Shown: positions 1-6,944 of the stretch, one piece after another
Layout of the letters: each line of letters begins with the position of its first letter
How positions within the stretch are numbered: position 1 is the first letter of the stretch
DNA from: Oscillospiraceae bacterium
Lineage (GTDB): Bacteria > Bacillota > Clostridia > Oscillospirales > Acutalibacteraceae
DNA: 18,077 nucleotides
Direction of reading: 5' to 3'
Assembly: GCA_029004655.1 (NCBI GenBank)
Contig: JAQVYP010000016.1
Span: 1 to 18,077, forward strand
Made by a program: the position numbers and the translations under genes
The notes under the pieces: model-generated
Seen by the model: the letters and a program-made list of their open reading frames with translations, nothing else
Told to the model about the DNA's origin: nothing
Database searches by the model: none

Positions 1-5
1 CCACC

Positions 6-28
6 AATCTGGCAGTCGTCAGATTTTT
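6..28 (+). terminator. Candidate intrinsic terminator of an upstream gene outside the window
   Basis: AATCTGGC (6-13) pairs with GTCAGATT (18-25), including one G-T wobble, around an AGTC loop. A run of five T overlaps and follows the stem. This would end plus-strand transcription entering from the left. The stem is short, so confidence is moderate. The remaining sequence to position 190 shows no gene; it is AT-rich and presumably carries the promoter of the following operon. I found only a weak TACAAT (161-166) without a convincing -35. Confidence 0.45.
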
Positions 29-207
29 AAAGTTGCCCATAAAGAATAAAATATAATAAAACCGTGTTAAGGTTTAATGTTTGTTGTAAATTCGAGTTAT
101 ATTTTCAGTTTGTTATTCTGAATTTCATATTTTATTAACATACGGGTATTTGTTTAGCAGTACAATCTAAACAATGGAACATAAAACATCAAATGGAGGG
201 CAAATAT

Positions 208-912
208 ATGGTAGCGGCAAAAGTGTTAATTGTAGATGATGATTCTAATATTTGTGAGTTGTTGCGTTTATATCTCGAAAAGGATGGATACGAAACAATC
301 GTAGCTAATGATGGAGAACAGGCAATTAAAAAGTACGAGCTAGTCAACCCAGACCTAATATTACTGGATATAATGCTTCCAAAACTCGACGGTTGGCAAG
401 TCTGCCGTGAAATCAGAAAGAAATCTCAAGTGCCGATAATTATGCTTACTGCCAAGGGCGAAACATTTGATAAGATTTTGGGATTGGAACTCGGCGCTGA
501 TGATTATGTGTCTAAGCCATTTGATACCAAGGAAGTAATGGCACGTGTAAAAGCAGTTTTGAGACGCTCAATGCCAGAAGATGCTTCTGCTGAAAAAGTT
601 GTTACTTTTGATAAGCTTAAAATCAATTTAACTAACTACGAGCTAATAGTAAACGATTCTCAAATTGATACGCCTCCTAAGGAGCTTGAGCTAATTTTTC
701 ACCTTGCCAGCAATCCCAACCGCGTTTACACACGCGATCAGCTTCTTGATGAAGTTTGGGGATTTGAATATTATGGCGACTCTAGAACTGTTGATGTTCA
801 TGTTAAGCGCCTTCGCGAAAAGCTGGAGGGTGCTTCACCTTTGTGGTCACTTAAAACTGTATGGGGTGTTGGCTATAAGTTTGAACTGAAATCCGATAAC
901 ACAAACAGTTGA
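208..912 (+). CDS. OmpR/PhoB-family response regulator
   Basis: A 234-aa two-component response regulator that probably activates or represses transcription when phosphorylated by the kinase encoded next. The receiver domain (about 1-120) has the acidic pocket D10-D12, phospho-acceptor D54 in LLDIMLP, T81 and K103 (SKPFD). The C-terminal winged helix (about 135-228) has typical OmpR-type motifs, including the TVDVHVKRLREKL recognition helix and the VWGVGYKF wing. I chose the ATG at 208 because GGAGGG (195-200) lies 7 nt before it. The in-frame ATG at 193 overlaps that ribosome binding site and lacks one of its own. The kinase starts 21 nt after the stop, so the genes are co-transcribed. The family is certain; the specific regulon is not. 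Gene order resembles Bacillus CssRS- or WalRK-linked htrA loci. Confidence 0.95.
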   Translation: MVAAKVLIVDDDSNICELLRLYLEKDGYETIVANDGEQAIKKYELVNPDLILLDIMLPKLDGWQVCREIRKKSQVPIIMLTAKGETFDKILGLELGADDYVSKPFDTKEVMARVKAVLRRSMPEDASAEKVVTFDKLKINLTNYELIVNDSQIDTPPKELELIFHLASNPNRVYTRDQLLDEVWGFEYYGDSRTVDVHVKRLREKLEGASPLWSLKTVWGVGYKFELKSDNTNS

Positions 913-933
913 TGAAGAAAGGCAAGAAGTTAA

Positions 934-2388
934 ATGAAAAATAAACTTTTTAAAAAGTTTTATTTGTCAACTGTTGCATCGGTTATAATAAGTCTTTCGC
1001 TGATAATGATTTTGCTTGATTTTTCTGTTAGCAATTATTTAAGTAAGGAAAAGAAACAACTGCTAGCAGATAATTGTAAAACCGTTTCCGCTGTTGTTAC
1101 AAATTCAATCGGGCAAGCTGATTTTAGTATGTTGGTCAGCAACGTTGTTACTGTTATGTCGCGTGCCATTGATGCTGAAATATTTATGACAGATACAGCG
1201 GGCAGGGTGTTCATTTGCAGCTGCAATGAGTGGAAAACCGACCATGTATGTGTTCATTCACAGACTACAATACCGGAAGGAATTCTAAACACTTCAATGA
1301 GCGGCGAGTATTTTGAGCTGGGAAATTTGGGCGGACGATATAAGGATGCCTTTTATACTGTTGGAATGCCGCTTTATGATAACAATAGTAATGTAATTGG
1401 AACTATTTTCGCATCTTCTCCCGCGTCATTGCTGCATGATCTTTTGGGGAACTTAGTTAAGATGTTCATAATTTGCGCATTGGTTCCTGTTGTTCTACTG
1501 TTTATTACGGTGTATGCAATTAGCTATACGCTTACAAGACCACTACAGCTTATGTCAGAAGCTTCCAGAAGCATGTCAAAGGGAGATTTCTCAAAGCGTA
1601 TTCCTGTTAACGGAGACGATGAAATAAATGAGTTGGCAGCTGCATTTAACCAAATGACAAATTCTCTGGTGCAATTAGAAGGCATGAGGCGCAGCTTTAT
1701 TGCAAATGTATCTCACGAGCTCAAAACCCCTATGACTACTATTGAAGGCTTTGTTGACGGAATAATTGATGGAACAATTGAGCCCGAAAAGCGAAAATAT
1801 TATCTAACAATTGTTTCCGAGGAAACCAAGAGACTTTCAAGGTTGGTTCAATCAATGCTAAGTCTTACCAAGCTTGAATCCGGAGAAATGCAAATCAAAT
1901 TAGAACCTGCTGATTTTGCTAAGATCATTTGTACAACGGTTATTGCACAAGAACAACGCATTGAAAAGAAAAATTTGGAAATAGAAGGTCTAGACAATAT
2001 TGAAGAAACAATTGTTAATATTGACAGCGATTTATTTCATCAGGTAATATACAACTTAGTGGATAATGCTGTAAAATTTACCGATGAAAACGGATACATC
2101 AGATTTTCTTTAGAAAAAGTTGACAATAATAATATTAGCTTTAAAATAAGAAACAGTGGTGAAGGCATACTGCCAAAGGATCTGCCATTTGTTTTTGATA
2201 GATTTTATAAGGCGGATAAGGCTAGGTCTGCTGTTAAAGATAGCACAGGTTTGGGGTTGTATATTGTAAAGACAATTGTAGATATACACAATGGCAAAAT
2301 AACGGCACGAAGTTTATATGGTGAATATACAGAGTTTGAAATTATTTTGCCGGTCGCTAATCCAACAGATATAACTTCCTGCGTTTAA
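934..2388 (+). CDS. Membrane sensor histidine kinase (HAMP-HisKA-HATPase)
   Basis: A 484-aa sensor kinase paired with the preceding regulator. It has a TM helix near 10-32, an extracytoplasmic sensor domain of about 140 residues, a second TM near 175-198, a HAMP linker (about 200-250), and a HisKA dimerisation domain with H261 in VSHELKTP. The ATPase domain has an N box (NLVDNAVKF), an F box (FDRFYKAD) and a G2 box (GLGLYIV). Two oddities stand out. The G1 box reads N407-S-G-E-G, with Asn where the adenine-contacting Asp normally sits. The sensor domain has a tight Cys/His cluster (C95, C97, H104, C106, H108) that could bind a metal or sense redox state; this is inference. The htrA-like gene begins 35 nt downstream, suggesting that the sensed signal is envelope or protein-folding stress. 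Confidence 0.95.
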   Translation: MKNKLFKKFYLSTVASVIISLSLIMILLDFSVSNYLSKEKKQLLADNCKTVSAVVTNSIGQADFSMLVSNVVTVMSRAIDAEIFMTDTAGRVFICSCNEWKTDHVCVHSQTTIPEGILNTSMSGEYFELGNLGGRYKDAFYTVGMPLYDNNSNVIGTIFASSPASLLHDLLGNLVKMFIICALVPVVLLFITVYAISYTLTRPLQLMSEASRSMSKGDFSKRIPVNGDDEINELAAAFNQMTNSLVQLEGMRRSFIANVSHELKTPMTTIEGFVDGIIDGTIEPEKRKYYLTIVSEETKRLSRLVQSMLSLTKLESGEMQIKLEPADFAKIICTTVIAQEQRIEKKNLEIEGLDNIEETIVNIDSDLFHQVIYNLVDNAVKFTDENGYIRFSLEKVDNNNISFKIRNSGEGILPKDLPFVFDRFYKADKARSAVKDSTGLGLYIVKTIVDIHNGKITARSLYGEYTEFEIILPVANPTDITSCV

Positions 2389-2423
2389 TTTTTTATTAAT
2401 TTACTAGAACGGAGAGTATAATT

Positions 2424-3941
2424 GTGAGTGAATCCAATAACAAAGATGAATTTTTGGGTGGCACAAACATGCCACAGGAACCGAGCGTAGAAAGTGATAA
2501 TCAGCCTCAACAAGAAAATCAGGTCGACTCTGTTGGGGCAGGTGAACCAGTAGATGCTTCCGTGCAACCACAGCCAGAAAATCCAAATGATCAGCAGCGT
2601 TCTGAGTATACACCGGGTACGCAATATCCGCCTTTTAATAACGGATATTATGCTGGGCAACCACAAAATCAATACGATCAAAATTACAGTGCAAACCAAT
2701 TTCCAAATAATCAACAAACCGTGCAGTTTTCACCTATAAGTACGGTAAAGCCCGAAAAAACACCTAATGTTGGCCTCAGAGTGTTCGTTTGCCTATTAGC
2801 CGCAGTCATTGTTATTACCGGATGTTTAACAGGCGGATATCTAGCAGGAAGATCTGTTAACAACAGTAGTAACAATTTAAATTCTATATCACTTGCACCA
2901 AAACCCAGCGGCGCTGAGTCAAACAGCAACGAGCAGATTTATAACGATCTTAAAGCATCGGTTGTAGGCATTCTCGTTTATAACGCTGACGGTTCATCGG
3001 AAAGCTCTGCAAGCGGTGTAATTTACACTGCAGACGGTTATATAATAACAAATGATCATATATATGAAAATATTGAATCTCCACAATTTTTAATCAATAC
3101 CTATGATGGCAAAGAATACAAAGCAACATACGTTGCCGGAGACGCAAGAAGCGATTTAGCAGTGCTAAAAATTGATGGTGTATCAGATTTAACTCCTGCC
3201 GTATTTGGTAATTCCTCTGAGTTGGTTGTCGGCGAAAGCGTTATTGCTATCGGATATCCGGCAGGATTTAATGAGAGCCCGATTATGACCAGCGGCATGA
3301 TATCGTCTGTAGGAAGACGTGCTACAACCACTTCTTCATATTCCACAAAATTTATTCAAACCGACTCTGCTATTAATCCCGGAAGCTCCGGCGGAGCATT
3401 GATAAATTCTTATTCACAAGTTGTTGGAATTACATCGGCTAAATTGGTAGGCAACGAGTATGACAGCATTGGATTTGCAATACCATCTGTCCAAGTGAAA
3501 AAAGTTGTTGATTCATTAATCGAATACTCATATGTTAAAAACAGAGCAAAGCTTGGAATTAACTATACAATGGTTGATTCTGTAACCGCGAGTCTTAACA
3601 ATGTACCAACAGGTCTTTATGTAGCATCGATTTCCGCCGACAGCGGTATGTATAATATCGGAGTTAACGTGGGCGATATTATCACTCATATTAGTGATGC
3701 CACGATAAAAACAAGTTCTATTGCGTTAGATATTATTGAAGCATCTTCTGTGGGAGATGTATTGGTAATGACGGTCTATAATTCACAAACAAAACAATCA
3801 GCGAATTATAACGTTACAATGATAGAAGATAAGGGCAGTTCAAGTTATACTACAAATATTGTTGATGATTCAAAGGACTCAAAATCGGGCAGTTCTTCAA
3901 ACGGTAATTCTTCAACATTCGATTTCCCATTCGGAGAATAA
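2424..3941 (+). CDS. Membrane-anchored HtrA/DegP-like serine protease with PDZ domain
   Basis: A 505-aa trypsin-like protease of the HtrA family, which degrades misfolded envelope proteins. The GTG start has GGAGAG (2411-2416) 7 nt upstream. Residues 1-115 are an unusually long cytoplasmic tail rich in Gln, Asn and Pro. One TM helix follows (about 116-140), then the extracellular protease domain with catalytic triad H212 (ITNDHIYE), D244 (RSDLAVLKID) and S322 in GSSGG, where many HtrAs have GNSGG. A single PDZ-like domain spans about 370-465, and the last 30 residues are a Ser/Asp/Gly-rich tail. It is the third gene of the operon with the two-component system and is followed by a strong terminator. 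The system probably controls this protease, as CssRS does in Bacillus; that link is inferred from gene order. Confidence 0.93.
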   Translation: MSESNNKDEFLGGTNMPQEPSVESDNQPQQENQVDSVGAGEPVDASVQPQPENPNDQQRSEYTPGTQYPPFNNGYYAGQPQNQYDQNYSANQFPNNQQTVQFSPISTVKPEKTPNVGLRVFVCLLAAVIVITGCLTGGYLAGRSVNNSSNNLNSISLAPKPSGAESNSNEQIYNDLKASVVGILVYNADGSSESSASGVIYTADGYIITNDHIYENIESPQFLINTYDGKEYKATYVAGDARSDLAVLKIDGVSDLTPAVFGNSSELVVGESVIAIGYPAGFNESPIMTSGMISSVGRRATTTSSYSTKFIQTDSAINPGSSGGALINSYSQVVGITSAKLVGNEYDSIGFAIPSVQVKKVVDSLIEYSYVKNRAKLGINYTMVDSVTASLNNVPTGLYVASISADSGMYNIGVNVGDIITHISDATIKTSSIALDIIEASSVGDVLVMTVYNSQTKQSANYNVTMIEDKGSSSYTTNIVDDSKDSKSGSSSNGNSSTFDFPFGE

Positions 3942-3950
3942 TCATTTATA

Positions 3951-3987
3951 AAAGCAGGTGAAGTTTTATACTTTACCTGCTTTTTTG
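3951..3987 (+). terminator. Intrinsic terminator after the htrA-like gene
   Basis: A 13-bp stem, AAAGCAGGTGAAG (3951-3963) with CTTTACCTGCTTT (3971-3983), has one G-T wobble and a 7-nt loop, followed by a T run (TTTTTTGTTT). It lies 9 nt after the protease stop and should end the regulator-kinase-protease transcript. Confidence 0.93.
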
Positions 3988-4015
3988 TTTTAAATTACAA
4001 ATGATTCCAAAAAGA

Positions 4016-4044
4016 TGGACAATGATACAATTATATGATATAAT
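4016..4044 (+). promoter_or_regulatory. Candidate sigma-A promoter of the GGDEF gene
   Basis: TGGACA (4016-4021), a 17-bp spacer and TATAAT (4039-4044), preceded by an extended -10 TG (4036-4037). The start of transcription would be near 4051, giving a leader of about 65 nt before the ATG at 4116. Confidence 0.7.
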
Positions 4045-4115
4045 GTAAAAATATGGATAATACGATATATATTCTGTATTTATTAGTTTAACTTTTGAAA
4101 TAGAGATGTATTTTT

Positions 4116-5837
4116 ATGAAAATGTTTTGTAAACAGATTATATCACCGCTTTGTTTCTGCATTACCATTATTATATCACTGATTGCTGTCATATATATTT
4201 TTTGTATATTTGACACTAATTGTGTACCACTTAATAACAATCATGTAACAGAATTAAATGATGGTTGGTATTATCTAAATGGCACGCAAAAGGTGTACAT
4301 CAAAACGCTGCCCAGAAGTATTGATGTAAATGAAAAATCTGTAATTTCTATTACGAATACAATCCCGGAGGATTTAAGCAATGACTCTGTAATGTGCGTT
4401 AAAACAAAGTATCAGGCAATTCAGGCTTTTATTGGTGATGAATTAGTTTATGATTTTGGCACAGAGAACGAGCTTGGCCTAAAATATGGATCGGTTTTGA
4501 ATCTAATAAATATTTCAGAAAGCCAAAAAGGTCAAAACATTACTTTAAACATTTTATCGTCTTCAAGTTTATGGGGTAAGTCGTTGAGCAAAATTGTGTT
4601 GGGAGATAAAGGCTCAATTTTAATATATATACTTAGAGAAAATATTGGAAGCATATTATTTAGCGTATTAGTTTTCACCTTGGGATTAATATTTATTTTG
4701 TTTTCAATATACCTTACTATAAGACCGGTAAGGCTTAACCGAAACAGCTATTTATTTTTCGGAATATTTCTAATACTTTCGGCTATTTGGACTATAAGTG
4801 ATACTAACGTGTTTCAATTCTTCAACATTAGTATAAAAGCTAGATATTTGATGTCGGTTTTCTCTTTTTTGCTATTTCCTATTCCGCTTCTTTTATATAT
4901 AAAAGGAATTTGCAGCAGAGGAAGAAAAATCTTTAATATTTTGAGTTCGTTATTTGCTGTCTGGCTTGTCGTCAATCTAATTTGTTATGTGTTTAATATA
5001 GTACAGTTAACTGATATTTTATTCATTTCCCATATATTGCTTGTATTGTCGATAATAAGTGTATTGTATTTTTCTGCTCTTGATAAATTCAAATACCATA
5101 GCAATAATATGAACATAATATTTATGGGAACTTCGATTTTTAGCATTTCATCATTTATAAATTTACTTCAACGCTATTTTTCTCTTGTTAAAGATAGCTC
5201 TCATGTTTTTAGAATTGGCATGGTTGTTTTTATATTGATTTTGTGTTTCGATATTTTCAAAAAATCGCTGGGACTTTTGAATACTAACATGGAGGTATCT
5301 ATATACAAACAGCTAGCATATACAGATGTTGCAACCGGACTTAGAAATCGCGCCGCATATGATATTAGCATAAAAGAATTGAACTACCATTGGGGGAAGT
5401 CATCCGTTTGCATAATTATATTTGATGTCGATAATTTAAAAATAAATAACGATACCCTTGGTCACTTAGTCGGTGATGAATTAATTAGAGGTGTGGCGCA
5501 ATGCATTAAAGAAACATTCATAATCAATGATAGTTATCGTATTGGCGGAGACGAGTTTGCTGTTTTGATTAAAGAAGATAAGGAAGAAGTAATAAATTCA
5601 CTTTTGCAGACATTTAATAATTGTGTCGATAAATATAATAGTTCTCATGAACATGTACTTAGCGTTTCATGGGGTCGCGCTATTGCGGTTAAATCCAACC
5701 TTAAATTTAATGATGTATATGATTTATTCAACTCGGCCGATATGGATATGTATTCAAATAAGGTCCGCAAAAATAAAAAAACAAGTTTGGTTACACCTTG
5801 TGCCGAATCAACTGAAGTTGATTCGAGGCCAAAATAA
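4116..5837 (+). CDS. Membrane diguanylate cyclase (multi-TM sensor plus GGDEF)
   Basis: A 573-aa protein likely to make cyclic-di-GMP from two GTP. An N-terminal TM helix (about 8-32) is followed by about 140 extracytoplasmic residues. About six to seven hydrophobic helices follow (roughly 175-385), an arrangement like the 7TMR-DISM receptors. The C-terminal GGDEF domain (about 400-560) begins YTDVATGLRNRAAYD, has FDVDNLKINND and an intact GGDEF active site at 477-481, so it should be active. The RxxD product-inhibition site is absent: the equivalent positions before R-I-GGDEF read FIIN, so simple feedback inhibition is not expected. The ATG at 4116 has only a weak AGAG upstream, suggesting low translation. 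A PilZ receptor gene follows. The identity of the sensory domain is inferred from topology. Confidence 0.9.
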   Translation: MKMFCKQIISPLCFCITIIISLIAVIYIFCIFDTNCVPLNNNHVTELNDGWYYLNGTQKVYIKTLPRSIDVNEKSVISITNTIPEDLSNDSVMCVKTKYQAIQAFIGDELVYDFGTENELGLKYGSVLNLINISESQKGQNITLNILSSSSLWGKSLSKIVLGDKGSILIYILRENIGSILFSVLVFTLGLIFILFSIYLTIRPVRLNRNSYLFFGIFLILSAIWTISDTNVFQFFNISIKARYLMSVFSFLLFPIPLLLYIKGICSRGRKIFNILSSLFAVWLVVNLICYVFNIVQLTDILFISHILLVLSIISVLYFSALDKFKYHSNNMNIIFMGTSIFSISSFINLLQRYFSLVKDSSHVFRIGMVVFILILCFDIFKKSLGLLNTNMEVSIYKQLAYTDVATGLRNRAAYDISIKELNYHWGKSSVCIIIFDVDNLKINNDTLGHLVGDELIRGVAQCIKETFIINDSYRIGGDEFAVLIKEDKEEVINSLLQTFNNCVDKYNSSHEHVLSVSWGRAIAVKSNLKFNDVYDLFNSADMDMYSNKVRKNKKTSLVTPCAESTEVDSRPK

Positions 5838-5867
5838 CAAGAGGTGTTTTCAACCTTTTCTTCATCG

Positions 5868-5895
5868 TTGACATTAGCGGTTAAAAGTATAAAAT
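5868..5895 (+). promoter_or_regulatory. Candidate promoter of the PilZ gene
   Basis: TTGACA (5868-5873), a 16-bp spacer and TAAAAT (5890-5895) lie in the 163-bp gap between the GGDEF and PilZ genes. This would let the receptor be made independently of the cyclase. A 5-bp hairpin with an AATA loop follows (5940-5953), but it is too weak to call a terminator. Confidence 0.5.
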
Positions 5896-6000
5896 TGTGA
5901 TTATTGTAAAACATCTTTTACTTATGGAACATTAATCAGGCCGCAATAGTGGCAGTTTTGTATGGTTTATTTAAATAATATTTTTTGAGGAGCAGCAATC

Positions 6001-6633
6001 ATGGAGTATGCTAATGAATTTGATAAAGCCTATATTTGCGATAGCCAAGGGAATGTTATTTCAAGCGGATATGTTTGGAGTAATAATGATGACCATTTGG
6101 AATTGCGTGGGTCTTCATTCTGTTTGTTTGATCAGGGAGCAAAAATAAATGTTAATATTGAAACTAAAGCTGGGGTAAAAGAAACTATATCGGCTTATGT
6201 CTGTGTAAGCCAGGAAAATTATATGAGTTTGTTAACTCTATATAAAACAACAGACTATAATAAACGGAATTATTTCAGAGTCAAGACCAATATCAAGTCA
6301 AAAATCAACTATCAGATTATTGAACAAAAGTCAGTGCCTACACCACTACCGATTGATATTTGTATTCTAAATATAAGCTTGGGCGGTATGCTTATTGGCT
6401 GTGATACCGATTTTGAAACCGGAGACGTATACAAAGCAGATATTAATTTAAATAATACTTTTATTAATATTTCTATTAAAATATCGCGAAAATTCGAGTC
6501 GAAAAAATGGGTTAATGAATACGGTTGTGAGTTTCTGTCCATTTCACACCAAAACGAACGAGAAATTTGCAAATACATATTTGATAAAGAAAGACAAAAA
6601 TTATTAATCGCCAAAGAACTCGAAAATAGCTGA
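6001..6633 (+). CDS. PilZ-domain cyclic-di-GMP receptor, YcgR-like
   Basis: A 210-aa soluble protein with the YcgR-type two-domain plan: a short beta-rich N-terminal domain (about 1-85) and a PilZ domain (about 86-200). The two conserved ligand-binding motifs are present: RxxxR as R89-N-Y-F-R93 and (D/N)xSxxG as N124-I-S126-L-G-G129. It therefore should bind cyclic-di-GMP. In the family such proteins act on flagellar motors or exopolysaccharide machinery; no target gene is visible nearby. A strong ribosome binding site GAGGAG (5987-5992) lies 8 nt before the ATG, in contrast to the weak one on the upstream cyclase. That difference suggests receptor in excess over cyclase. The gene ends 4 bp before a MITE-like repeat. 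Confidence 0.9.
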   Translation: MEYANEFDKAYICDSQGNVISSGYVWSNNDDHLELRGSSFCLFDQGAKINVNIETKAGVKETISAYVCVSQENYMSLLTLYKTTDYNKRNYFRVKTNIKSKINYQIIEQKSVPTPLPIDICILNISLGGMLIGCDTDFETGDVYKADINLNNTFINISIKISRKFESKKWVNEYGCEFLSISHQNEREICKYIFDKERQKLLIAKELENS

Positions 6634-6637
6634 TTTA

Positions 6638-6792
6638 TACTAATTCCAATTAAAAAGTGACCAAGATTTGCGAGGATTTTGTTTGTGAGACAAGGCGGAG
6701 GACGAAGGCGGGCTATCGCCCGCCGAGAACGACAACGCAGTCTCGCAAACAAAAGACCGCGAAGATTGGTTGATTTTTATTTGGAATTAGTA
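6638..6792. mobile_element. MITE-like palindromic element, full-length copy
   Basis: The ends are inverted repeats: TACTAATTCCAATTAAAAA at 6638-6656 matches the complement of 6774-6792 with one mismatch. Partial complementarity continues inward (CCAAGATTTGCG against the complement of CGCGAAGATTGG). The AT-rich arms enclose a GC-rich core where TTTGTTTGTGAGAC pairs with GTCTCGCAAACAAA and GGCGGGC-TATC-GCCCGCC forms an apical hairpin. TTA flanks both sides (6635-6637, 6793-6795). Reading the end as TA-CTAATTCC gives a TA duplication instead, typical of Tc1/IS630-type MITEs. There is no transposase. The composition of the core differs sharply from its surroundings. Two further partial copies are in this window. 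Confidence 0.8.
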
Positions 6793-6812
6793 TTAATGCA
6801 TTTAAAATCTAA

Positions 6813-6872
6813 AATAAAAAAAGCAAATCCCGCCGAATCTCAGCCTTTGCTGGTTGAGATTCGGCGGGATTT
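6813..6872 (-). terminator. Strong intrinsic terminator of the GH4 gene
   Basis: A perfect 18-bp stem (6825-6842 with 6855-6872; core CCCGCCGAATCTCA) has a 12-nt loop. Reading on the minus strand it is followed by a T-rich stretch (the complement of 6811-6822). It lies about 70 nt past the alpha-galactosidase stop and also shields that gene from plus-strand read-through from the PilZ gene. Confidence 0.9.
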
Positions 6873-6944
6873 ATGAATTATATCTTATAAAGTCTCTGCA
6901 ATCTGTGACAAATGGTCTTGACCATTCTATGGTTCCACAATTAG

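Noticed and set aside
193..207. ATG at 193 as the response regulator start
   Set aside because: The ATG at 193 overlaps the GGAGGG that serves the ATG at 208 and has no ribosome binding site of its own. The receiver-domain N-terminus also fits the later start.
5940..5957. Hairpin followed by TTTT upstream of the PilZ gene as a terminator or attenuator
   Set aside because: The stem is only 5 bp with a G-T pair and the T run is short; not convincing.
6312..6876. Open frames within and around the MITE-like repeat on both strands
   Set aside because: They read through the GC-rich palindromic core and the PilZ gene antisense. They have no ribosome binding site and give Arg-rich low-complexity translations, typical of chance frames in repeats.
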